Source of the DNA: Clostridia bacterium
GTDB lineage: Bacteria > Bacillota > Clostridia > Oscillospirales > Acutalibacteraceae
Length of the DNA stretch: 5,012 nt
Assembly (NCBI GenBank): GCA_017534365.1
Contig: JAFWCS010000169.1
Coordinates: 1 to 5,012 of the forward strand
Direction of reading: 5' to 3'
Part shown: piece after piece, positions 1 through 5,012 of the stretch
Numbering within the stretch: the first letter of the stretch is position 1
How the letters are laid out: every line of letters begins with the position of its first letter
Program-made: the position numbers and the translations under genes
The notes under the pieces: generated by a model
What the model was told of the DNA's origin: nothing
Database searches by the model: none
The model's input: the letters and a program-made list of their open reading frames with translations, nothing else

Positions 1-142
1 AAAACAGATCATGCAGCGCGTTGCCGAGCTCTTGCAGACCCGGTGCCCCGAGCGCGCGGATCGCATCGTTGAGCGCCTCGATCGCCAGGCAGGGATAATA
101 CAGCAGCAGGCAGATCGGGACAATGGCCATCACCATACCCAT
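1..142 (-). CDS. Hypothetical hydrophobic protein, 5' part only
   Basis: Only the first 47 codons are visible; the gene continues off the left edge. The start is an ATG (complement 140-142) preceded by a strong AAGGAGGG ribosome binding site (complement 149-156) with a 6-base gap, which supports a real gene. The product opens MGMVMAIVPICLLLYYPCLA, an uncharged hydrophobic stretch of about 21 residues that could be a membrane anchor or signal anchor. A more polar, likely helical segment follows (EALNDAIRALGAPGLQELGN). It lies 39 bases downstream of the 182-751 gene on the same strand with no terminator between, so the two are probably co-transcribed. I do not recognise a family. The reading on the other strand over the same bases is Gln/Arg/His-rich and has no ribosome binding site, so I do not call it. 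Confidence 0.7.
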   Translation of the reverse strand, partial: MGMVMAIVPICLLLYYPCLAIEALNDAIRALGAPGLQELGNALHDLF

Positions 143-181
143 TTGAAACCCTCCTTTCTTTACGTCAAATCCGTGGCCGGA

Positions 182-751
182 TCAGGCGGGCAGGACCTCC
201 ACGGGAATGCCGCGCAGATACTCGTCTGAGCCGGGCTCCGCCACATAGACCCTGCCGGTGATCGGGTCGTAGCGCAGCATATTGTCGTTGAAATGGTGCT
301 TGCGGTAGATCGCGCGGAACGGCGCCGTCACCGCATTGAAAAAGACCTCGACGTAAGCGCCCGGCAGGTTGACAATGGCGAGCAGATTGAGAATGGGATA
401 AAGCATGATCACCGGCAGCCAGAGCGATTCGACCATCAGCCGCCCAAAGAGCCGCAGATCGGTCCAGGGCTCGTTGAAATAGGCGTCGCGCAGCATTTCA
501 TACTGCTCCTGCGTGATAGAATAGACTTCGATTTCCTCTTCCGGCTCGCCCGGCTCTTCGGGTTCTTCCGGTTCCTCCGGCTTTTCGGGGAATTCCGATT
601 CCTCCGGCGGTTCGGTCGACTGATCGACTGTCAGTGCGGGGACCCAGCCGCTTTGTCCGCGCGCGGCGCCTTCGGCCGCGGCCGGCGCGGCGAGCGAAAA
701 GAGCAGCGCGGCGGTCAGAATCAAGGCGATCAGGGCGTTTGTCAGCTTCAT
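182..751 (-). CDS. Secreted or membrane-anchored hypothetical protein with Pro/Glu-rich stretch
   Basis: A complete 189-residue protein of no family I recognise. The ATG at complement 749-751 has a good GGAGGG site (complement 759-764) with a 7-base gap. Residues 1-26 form a typical signal peptide: Lys at position 2, a long Ala/Leu core, and a likely cleavage site after the AAPAAA run near residue 26. Residues 48-73 are a Pro/Glu-rich low-complexity region with repeated PEE units, probably an extended acidic spacer. Residues 107-130 (VESLWLPVIMLYPILNLLAI and on) are hydrophobic enough to span the membrane. They are followed by a basic cluster (FRAIYRKHH), which by the positive-inside rule suggests a type I protein: acidic part outside, roughly 50-residue C-terminus inside. 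The tail ends with a short beta-hairpin-like piece (YDPITGRVYV). It appears to be the first gene of a two-gene unit with the gene at the left edge. Gene call is firm; topology is inference and function unknown. Confidence 0.8.
   Translation of the reverse strand: MKLTNALIALILTAALLFSLAAPAAAEGAARGQSGWVPALTVDQSTEPPEESEFPEKPEEPEEPEEPGEPEEEIEVYSITQEQYEMLRDAYFNEPWTDLRLFGRLMVESLWLPVIMLYPILNLLAIVNLPGAYVEVFFNAVTAPFRAIYRKHHFNDNMLRYDPITGRVYVAEPGSDEYLRGIPVEVLPA
533..610 (-). repeat. Pro/Glu-rich low-complexity coding repeat
   Basis: This DNA encodes residues 48-73 of the 182-751 product. It is built from near-repeats of about 9 bases encoding PEE or PEK/PGE triplets (KPEEPEEPEEPGEPEEE). The units are not identical at the base level (CCGGAGGAA-type codons vary), so it is a diverged coding repeat. 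Such acidic proline-rich segments commonly act as stiff spacers in exported Gram-positive proteins. The number of units could vary between strains by slippage. Confidence 0.7.
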
Positions 752-780
752 GGATGATCCCTCCGTTTTTTTCCGCTTTC

Positions 781-809
781 AGTCTAGCACGCCGCCGATT
801 AAGATTCCA
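781..809 (-). promoter_or_regulatory. Candidate weak promoter for the leftward genes
   Basis: On the minus strand a TG-C-TAGACT extended -10 (-10 hexamer at complement 781-786, TG at complement 788-789) lies about 30 bases upstream of the ATG at 751. A poor -35 (TGGAAT, complement 804-809) sits 17 bases away. The -10 matches consensus at 4 of 6 positions and the -35 at 3 of 6. The site would give a leader of roughly 20 bases containing the GGAGGG site. An ATTAAGATT copy (798-806) overlaps the spacer and -35. A promoter is expected somewhere here because the genes diverge, but this exact placement is uncertain. Confidence 0.35.
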
Positions 810-839
810 GTAGCGAACTGCGAAAGAAGTGCGGAAAGT

Positions 840-861
840 TTCATTAAGATTTCATTAAGAT
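840..861 (+). repeat. Perfect tandem 11-bp direct repeat, probable regulator site
   Basis: TTCATTAAGAT occurs twice back to back (840-850 and 851-861) with no mismatch. A shorter copy of its core, ATTAAGATT, is at 798-806. The tandem ends 5 bases before the -35 of the rightward promoter (867-895), about -62 to -41 relative to the predicted transcription start. An 11-bp period puts both copies on the same face of the helix. It is the arrangement known for OmpR/PhoB-type winged-helix response regulators, which bind head-to-tail dimers. The repeat and its position are directly seen; the regulator type is inference and no regulator gene lies in the window. Confidence 0.7.
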
Positions 862-866
862 AGGGC

Positions 867-895
867 TTGTTTCTGCGCGGAATCAATGTTACAAT
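867..895 (+). promoter_or_regulatory. Extended -10 promoter for the 915-2372 transporter
   Basis: TTGTTT (867-872) and TACAAT (890-895) are separated by exactly 17 bases, and TG at 887-888 makes an extended -10 (TGTTACAAT). The -10 matches consensus at 5 of 6 positions; the -35 keeps only TTG. A good extended -10 with a weak -35 and a tandem repeat just upstream suits an activator-dependent sigma-A-type promoter. Transcription should start near 899-903, giving an unusually short leader of about 12-16 bases that begins at or next to the ribosome binding site. Confidence 0.65.
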
Positions 896-901
896 AACAT
901 G

Positions 902-907
902 GGAGGG
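902..907 (+). promoter_or_regulatory. Ribosome binding site that fixes the start at 915
   Basis: GGAGGG lies 7 bases before the ATG at 915 but only 1 base before the ATG at 909, so 915 is the better start. The open frame extends upstream to a TTG at 867, but that codon lies in the promoter -35 and has no ribosome binding site. Confidence 0.75.
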
Positions 908-914
908 GATGCAG

Positions 915-2372
915 ATGAGAAAGCAAACCACTGCGCTTGAAACTGCGGCGGAGGGCAGGCTGCCCGGCAGCCGTCTGTTTGCCTATGCCGCGGGCATTGC
1001 CGGTCAGAATATGCATTACGGCTTCGTCAACGGCTGGCTGTTCTATTTCATCAATAATATTCTGAAGATCAACGCAAACGTCGTCGGCCTCATCACCGGC
1101 ATCAGCCGCCTTTGGGATGCGGTCAACGATCCGATTGTCGGCGTGCTGATCGACCGGCACACGTTCAGGCAGACCGGCGAAAAGCTGCGGCCGATCATTC
1201 TGCTGACCGCCCCGCTGATCGGCGTGCTCACGCCGCTGATGTTCAAAAACTGGGGCTTCGGCACGAACGGCAAGATCGTTTATATCATTCTTTGCTACCT
1301 GATCTGGGACGTGATCTATTCCATGCAGGACGTCGCGCTCTGGGGAATGCTGGCCGTCTGCAGCCCGCATTCGGATCAGCGCGCGCGCGCCGCGCAGTGG
1401 ACGGCCATCGGCGTGACGGCCGGCGGCGCGGTGGCGGGGCTGTTTCTGACCGTCAAGGATATCCTGGTCAACAATTTCGGGATGCGGCAGGAAACGGTGT
1501 TTCTTCTCGGCGCCCTTGTTTTCGGCCTCGGCGGTCAGCTGATCGCTCTGAGCGCCGGGCGGATCAAGGAGCAGGTGCGCGACGAGGGCAAGCAGAAGGA
1601 AAGCTTTTTTGAAGCGCTCTTCGTGCTGCGCCACAACCGTACGATGCTGCTCATCTCGCTTGCGCGCATCCTCGAATACTGCAAGCTGACCGTGCCCTGG
1701 CAGTATTTCTTCGAAAGTCAGGTCAGCTATAAGGTCGGCAGCTTCGAGATCGGCGGCGGCACGGCGCAGCTGCTATACGGCGGCCTGAGCGGCGCGCCGG
1801 GTACCTTTGCCATGTTTGCGGCAACGAAGATCGTCGAGCGGGTCGGCGGCATGAAGCGCATTCTGCTCATTGCGCAGATTTCCTCGATCGTGCTGCGCGT
1901 GATCTCGTTCTTCATCGGCTATCGGAGCATCTGGCAGATGCTGATCGTGATCCTGATCATGGGGCTGCAGGGCATTCCCGCCAACATGGTGAATATCGCC
2001 CACCGCTCGCTGATGAGCGATTCCATCGACGAGGTGGAATACGTGACCGGCAAGCGCACGGAGGGCATCACGTTTTCCATGCAGAATTTCGCGACCAAGA
2101 TCGGCGACGCGATCTCGCTCCTGATCAGCGGCAGGCTGCTCACACTCGTGCAATATGACCAGTACAAGGCCATGACGGCGCAGGGCGCGCTTTATATGAA
2201 ATGGCAGTGGCCGATGTTCATGCTCGGCCCGATCGTCGGCGCGGTGCTGTATCTGATGGTGATCGTTTTCGTGCGGGATGACCCCGCGCGCAAAAAAGAA
2301 GTGGAGCAGGCGCTCAAGGCCCGCCGGCAGGCGCTGGTGCGCGAGGCGCAGAAGGAGCTGGCAGAAAGCTGA
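915..2372 (+). CDS. GPH-family (MelB-like) MFS sugar:cation symporter
   Basis: A complete 485-residue inner-membrane transporter, within the usual length of the GPH group of the major facilitator superfamily, which moves glycosides, pentosides or hexuronides with Na+ or H+. Helix II carries WDAVNDPIVGVLIDRH (residues 67-82). This matches the MelB WDAINDP signature, so D68, N71 and D72 would correspond to the cation-site residues D55, N58 and D59 of Salmonella MelB. About 12 hydrophobic segments are visible, roughly at residues 22-45, 50-75, 92-112, 121-143, 162-182, 193-213, 242-262, 282-308, 316-337, 340-360, 390-412 and 432-454. The loop before helix VII (ESFFEALFVLRHNRTMLL, 229-246) and the later motif DSIDEVEYVTGKRTEG (369-384) are also typical of the group. 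A charged cytoplasmic tail (453-485) ends the protein. The start is chosen from the GGAGGG site. It has its own promoter and terminator, so it is probably monocistronic. Family call is confident; substrate is not determinable. Confidence 0.9.
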   Translation: MRKQTTALETAAEGRLPGSRLFAYAAGIAGQNMHYGFVNGWLFYFINNILKINANVVGLITGISRLWDAVNDPIVGVLIDRHTFRQTGEKLRPIILLTAPLIGVLTPLMFKNWGFGTNGKIVYIILCYLIWDVIYSMQDVALWGMLAVCSPHSDQRARAAQWTAIGVTAGGAVAGLFLTVKDILVNNFGMRQETVFLLGALVFGLGGQLIALSAGRIKEQVRDEGKQKESFFEALFVLRHNRTMLLISLARILEYCKLTVPWQYFFESQVSYKVGSFEIGGGTAQLLYGGLSGAPGTFAMFAATKIVERVGGMKRILLIAQISSIVLRVISFFIGYRSIWQMLIVILIMGLQGIPANMVNIAHRSLMSDSIDEVEYVTGKRTEGITFSMQNFATKIGDAISLLISGRLLTLVQYDQYKAMTAQGALYMKWQWPMFMLGPIVGAVLYLMVIVFVRDDPARKKEVEQALKARRQALVREAQKELAES

Positions 2373-2406
2373 ACGCACCTGCGCTGCACTGAAACAATAA
2401 AATACG

Positions 2407-2450
2407 CGACCCGCCATGGTTCTTTCCGAACGCAGGGCGGGTCGTTTTTT
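2407..2450 (+). terminator. Intrinsic terminator after the transporter gene
   Basis: CGACCCGCC (2407-2415) pairs perfectly over 9 bases with GGCGGGTCG (2436-2444), followed at once by six T residues (2445-2450). The 20-base loop can form a small inner hairpin (GTTC 2419-2422 with GAAC 2428-2431). It lies 34 bases after the TGA at 2372. It separates the transporter from the downstream lipoprotein gene. The 2373-2406 stretch before it shows nothing else. Confidence 0.85.
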
Positions 2451-2478
2451 GCATAAGCAGGAAAAAAGCGCGCATACT
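2449..2478 (+). promoter_or_regulatory. Candidate weak promoter for the binding lipoprotein
   Basis: Because a terminator precedes the lipoprotein gene, a promoter is expected between 2451 and 2495. The best placement I see is TTGCAT (2449-2454), 18 bases, then CATACT (2473-2478); TACTAT at 2475-2480 is an alternative -10. Matches are only 3 of 6 and 4 of 6. The -35 would overlap the terminator T-tract. Transcription would start near 2485, with GGAGGA at 2497-2502 as the ribosome binding site. Confidence 0.35.
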
Positions 2479-2509
2479 ATCCGCAAAGAACAAAACGGAG
2501 GAATGAACG

Positions 2510-3853
2510 ATGAAGCAACGATGGACGGCGCTGCTGCTTGCGGCGCTCCTGGCGGCCGGCCTGACCGGCTGCAAGGGCGCGGAAGGCGGCATGGTCGAAA
2601 AGAACGGCGTCGGCGTGACGGAAACGGTCAAGGTGGCGGAGAAGCTGGTCGTGCCGGCGAACGCGGAAGCGGAGCAGTTTGCGCAGCTGGCCGCGGCCTA
2701 TTCGGAGGAAACCGGCGTGCAGCTGCCGGTGGAAACGCTCCCGGCGGAGGATTACGGCGCAAGGCTGAAGGAGCTGGTCAAAAGCGGCGACGCGCCGCTG
2801 CTGTTCCTCGTGCACGGCGAGCTGGAGCGCATGGCGGTGGCGGACGCCTGCGCGCCGCTCGAGCCGCTGGCGGTGACGGCGCATCTGGATGATCCGGCGC
2901 TCGCGCTGGCCGACGGCAGCCACACCTATGCGCTGCCGCTGCGGTATGAAACCTTCGGCCTGCTGTATAACCGCGCGGTGCTGCAGCGCTATTTCGAGCT
3001 GTCCGACCGTGCGACGGCCTACACCTCGATGGAGGAAATCAACAGCGAGGCGGCGCTGCGCGCGCTGGCGGAGGATCTGGACGCCCGCAAAGCGGAGCTG
3101 GGGATCGAAGCCGTCTTTTCCTCCGCGCCGCTGAAGGAAGGCGAGCTCCACACCTGGCATACACAGCTGTTTGCCGACGCGGCGGCGGATGATCAGACGC
3201 GCGGGGTCGAAACGCATGCGCAGACCGCGCTGGACAAATCGGATGCCTTCGGCGCGTTCCTGCCGTTCTGGTTCAAGCATGCTGTGACGAGCGACGCGGC
3301 AGCGGATGAGGCGCAGGCGCGAGCGGAATTCGCCTCCGGGCGCAGCGCCATGATGTTCAGCAGCGACCGCACTGCCGCAGCGCTGTTTTCCGCCGAAGGC
3401 AGCCGGCTGAAGGCGGAGGAGATCGGGCTGCTGCCCGTGCATCTCGGGGCGGAAAGCGCGCAGCCGCGCGGCATTGCCGCCGGCGCGGATCTCTATCTCT
3501 GCATGCACGCCGGGGCCGCCGAGCTGCAGCAGAAGAATGCGGAGCGCTTTCTGAACTGGCTGATGACCTCGGAGAACGGCCGCCGCAGATTCATCGAGAC
3601 CTTCGGTGCGCTGCTGCCCTATGACGATCAGGCCGGCGGAGACCTGCCGGAGGATCCCGTGCTGCGGGAAACCGCGAAGCAGCTGCGCCGCACGGACGCG
3701 CCCCCCACGCATACGGATGCGGATCTGGTGCACAACGGCGTGTTCAGTACGCTCCTGCGTGGCACGGCCGCGATGCTGCAGAGCGGCGCGCGCGCCTGGG
3801 ATGACCTGAAGGCCGAGCTTTCGGACGGGATGAAGGATCTTTTCAAGGTATGA
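2510..3853 (+). CDS. Extracellular solute-binding lipoprotein, SBP family 1 (sugar type)
   Basis: A complete 447-residue protein with a lipoprotein signal: a short basic N-terminus (MKQR), a Leu/Ala core and lipobox LTGC, with Cys21 the predicted lipidated residue. After cleavage it should be tethered outside the membrane and bind a solute, most often an oligosaccharide, for an ABC importer. Family 1 hallmarks in order: EQFAQLAAAYSEETGVQLPV (55-74), the YALPLRYETFGLLYN segment (140-154), ARAEFASGRSAMMF (270-283), EIGLLPV (304-310), and AERFLNWLMTSENGRRRF (344-361) followed by GALLPY. Length is typical for the family. The ATG at 2510 has GGAGGA (2497-2502) 7 bases upstream. It is Ala-rich. Oddly, no ABC permease or ATPase gene adjoins it: upstream is a terminated GPH transporter and downstream a convergent gene. 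It may work with a transport system encoded elsewhere or as a sensory binding protein. Family call is confident; ligand is unknown. Confidence 0.88.
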   Translation: MKQRWTALLLAALLAAGLTGCKGAEGGMVEKNGVGVTETVKVAEKLVVPANAEAEQFAQLAAAYSEETGVQLPVETLPAEDYGARLKELVKSGDAPLLFLVHGELERMAVADACAPLEPLAVTAHLDDPALALADGSHTYALPLRYETFGLLYNRAVLQRYFELSDRATAYTSMEEINSEAALRALAEDLDARKAELGIEAVFSSAPLKEGELHTWHTQLFADAAADDQTRGVETHAQTALDKSDAFGAFLPFWFKHAVTSDAAADEAQARAEFASGRSAMMFSSDRTAAALFSAEGSRLKAEEIGLLPVHLGAESAQPRGIAAGADLYLCMHAGAAELQQKNAERFLNWLMTSENGRRRFIETFGALLPYDDQAGGDLPEDPVLRETAKQLRRTDAPPTHTDADLVHNGVFSTLLRGTAAMLQSGARAWDDLKAELSDGMKDLFKV

Positions 3854-3854
3854 A

Positions 3855-3891
3855 AAAACAGGGTACAGATTTCGTTTCTGTACCCTGTTTT
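3855..3891. terminator. Bidirectional intrinsic terminator between convergent genes
   Basis: AAAACAGGGTACAGA (3855-3869) and TCTGTACCCTGTTTT (3877-3891) form a perfect 15-bp stem with a 7-base loop (3870-3876). The hairpin begins one base after the TGA of the lipoprotein gene (3851-3853) and ends 19 bases before the stop of the minus-strand transporter (3911-3913). Read on the plus strand it ends in four T residues. Read on the minus strand it ends in six (A run at 3853-3858), so it should stop transcription from both sides, probably better for the minus-strand gene. Confidence 0.88.
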
Positions 3892-3910
3892 GCTTTGACG
3901 AACATGCGCC

Positions 3911-5012
3911 TTACGCTTCCTCCGCCTTGACGCTTTCCACATAGTCGGAAACCATCTTGTTCCGGCGTTCGGAGAGCTCATAATACATCTGGGCGCGTTT
4001 TTTCTTATTGATCGGCCAGAGCATCTTCGGCACGATGCCGAGGGCGCTGGTGACCAGCGGCACGATGGTGCTCAGATAGAACAGCCATTTCTTCGTGCGC
4101 TCATCCTGCGTGCCGATCTTCAGACCCTGCACGTAGCCGACCTTCTTCATCACGAAGTTGTTCAGCGAGCCCATGAAGACGCCCTGCAGCTTGATGACAA
4201 GGCCCTTGGCCACGCCGGTCGTCGCTTCCATACGGTAGCCGTTCTTCCATTCGCAGTAGTCCATCGCTTCGTTCCAGAGATCGGCGTTGATGACCTTGTT
4301 GACGCCGAAGAGGAGCTTCGAGAGGAATTCCGTGAAGCCGTAGCCGGTCAGCATGGGCTTGAGCTTGAGGTAATTCTTGTTGGTGATGCCCAGCAGGAAG
4401 AAGCCGAGCGTGATCATGTCGCCGTACATATCGGAGCCGACCCAGAGGAACTTCGAGGAGAAGCGCTTGCGCAGCGGCGCGACAAAGGCGTAGCTGATGC
4501 TGCCCACGGGGCCGGAAATGCCGCTCACGAGCGCCTTGAGGGTGTTGATCATGGAGTTGGCGCCGAAGACGTCGATCCAGTAATTGTCCTGACTGGTGCC
4601 CACGCCGAAGCCCTGCAGGAATTCGGACAGGCACATGAGCAGCACGGGATAGTTCGTGACGATCGCCTTGAAGCCGTCTTTCACGCTCGGGCGTTCGATC
4701 GTCTGCGGCACGCGTTCTTTGGAAACGAGGAAGAACCACAGCGTGAACGCCGAGGAGATCAGCGCGGTGGTCACGCCGGCGCCCATGAAGATGGTGCGCA
4801 TCTGGACCTTCCATTTGCCCGTGGAGACCATATCATACATGAAGCCGAAGATATAGCGCGGCATATCCTCGCCCATGTAGCCGGTGAGCAGCTCGGCGAG
4901 GGTGATCAGCCGCACACGTTCATTCGGGTTCGGTGTGATGGTGCTCATATAGCCGCTGCGGGCAACGCCGGTGAAGGTGCCGGCCGTTTCTATGAAGATG
5001 CTGAAAAGATAG
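3911..5012 (-). CDS. GPH-like MFS transporter, 3' part (N-terminus off the right edge)
   Basis: The open frame runs through the right edge: codons upstream of the ATG at 4946-4948 continue in frame as YLFSIFIETAGTFTGVARSG, so that ATG is internal and 366 residues are visible. Compared with full-length relatives, roughly 100 or more N-terminal residues are missing, including the helix II cation-site region. Counting from the ATG at 4948, family features are TPNPNERVRLITLAELL (5-21), the conserved ER-containing loop of GPH proteins; KDGFKAIVTNYPVLLM (90-105) before helix VII; and NEAMDYCEWKNGYRMEA (226-242), the equivalent of the D(Y/E)xxxxTGxRxEG motif. Several hydrophobic segments are clear (52-75, 100-118, 136-156, 168-188, 250-270, 287-310), then a charged tail ending KAEEA. 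It belongs to the same broad family as the 915-2372 product, but the shared motifs differ a lot, so they are not recent duplicates. It converges on the lipoprotein gene and shares its terminator. Substrate unknown. Confidence 0.85.
   Translation of the reverse strand, partial: YLFSIFIETAGTFTGVARSGYMSTITPNPNERVRLITLAELLTGYMGEDMPRYIFGFMYDMVSTGKWKVQMRTIFMGAGVTTALISSAFTLWFFLVSKERVPQTIERPSVKDGFKAIVTNYPVLLMCLSEFLQGFGVGTSQDNYWIDVFGANSMINTLKALVSGISGPVGSISYAFVAPLRKRFSSKFLWVGSDMYGDMITLGFFLLGITNKNYLKLKPMLTGYGFTEFLSKLLFGVNKVINADLWNEAMDYCEWKNGYRMEATTGVAKGLVIKLQGVFMGSLNNFVMKKVGYVQGLKIGTQDERTKKWLFYLSTIVPLVTSALGIVPKMLWPINKKKRAQMYYELSERRNKMVSDYVESVKAEEA

Noticed and set aside
293..757. A 154-residue plus-strand open frame opposite the signal-peptide gene
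   Set aside because: Its Arg/Phe/Leu run is simply the antisense of the PEE repeat, and it lacks a ribosome binding site; the minus-strand gene has both a signal peptide and a GGAGGG site.
770..837. Inverted TTTCCGC (770-776) and GCGGAAA (831-837)
   Set aside because: Seven bases with a 54-base loop is within chance expectation and matches no known element; I saw no riboswitch or attenuator fold in this spacer.
855..1634. A 259-residue minus-strand open frame over the first half of the GPH transporter
   Set aside because: The composition (Gln/His/Asp/Arg-rich) is typical of an antisense shadow in GC-rich DNA; the plus-strand frame has clear MFS helices and motifs.
1773..2486. A 237-residue minus-strand open frame spanning the transporter 3' half and its terminator
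   Set aside because: It would read through the terminator hairpin and the downstream gene's control region, is His/Arg/Gln-rich, and has no recognisable domain.
2416..2892. A 158-residue plus-strand open frame overlapping the start of the lipoprotein gene
   Set aside because: It starts inside the terminator loop and is Gly/Arg/Ala low-complexity, a frame-shifted reading of the lipoprotein gene.
2477..3733. A 418-residue open frame on the minus strand across the lipoprotein gene
   Set aside because: It is Arg/Gln/His-rich with no domain signature or ribosome binding site, and it mirrors the Ala/Glu/Leu-rich plus-strand gene. The plus frame has a lipobox, SBP motifs and a good ribosome binding site.
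4101..4814. A 237-residue minus-strand open frame in another frame inside the second transporter
   Set aside because: Arg/Leu/Gln/His-rich out-of-frame reading of the GPH gene with no start signal.
1..5012. Mobile elements, CRISPR arrays, tRNA or rRNA genes
   Set aside because: No transposase or integrase motifs, regularly spaced palindromic repeats, or RNA gene signatures were seen on either strand.

Overview
The window looks like chromosomal DNA from a GC-rich Gram-positive anaerobe of the Clostridia type (Oscillospiraceae-like gut Firmicutes would fit). The basis is strong GGAGG-type ribosome binding sites before every visible start, a Gram-positive-style lipoprotein, intrinsic hairpin-plus-T terminators, and GC-rich third positions. 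The taxon is inference; no marker gene is present.

Layout. From 1 to 751 the minus strand carries two small genes read right to left: a signal-peptide protein with a Pro/Glu-rich stretch and one membrane segment (182-751), then, 39 bases downstream, the first 47 codons of a hydrophobic protein that runs off the left edge (<1-142). From 752 to 914 is a divergent control region. It holds an extended -10 promoter reading rightward, a perfect tandem 11-bp direct repeat just upstream of that promoter, and a weaker candidate promoter reading leftward. From 915 to 2372 the plus strand encodes a complete transporter of the glycoside-pentoside-hexuronide (GPH, MelB-like) group of the major facilitator superfamily, closed by an intrinsic terminator (2407-2450). 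From 2510 to 3853 is a separately expressed lipoprotein of the ABC sugar-binding (SBP family 1) type. A 15-bp perfect hairpin (3855-3891) sits between it and a convergent minus-strand gene (3911 to beyond 5012), a second GPH-like transporter cut by the right edge.

How the parts relate. Three of the five genes point to uptake or sensing of small molecules, probably carbohydrates: two secondary transporters and one extracellular binding lipoprotein. No ABC permease, ATPase or glycoside hydrolase is visible, and the terminators separate the three, so they are neighbours rather than one operon. The substrate cannot be read from the sequence. The most informative non-coding signal is the 11-bp tandem repeat beside the extended -10 promoter, which looks like an activator site for the 915-2372 transporter. 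I did not find convincing evidence for a wholly new biological system here. The least explained genes are the two small minus-strand ones at the left.
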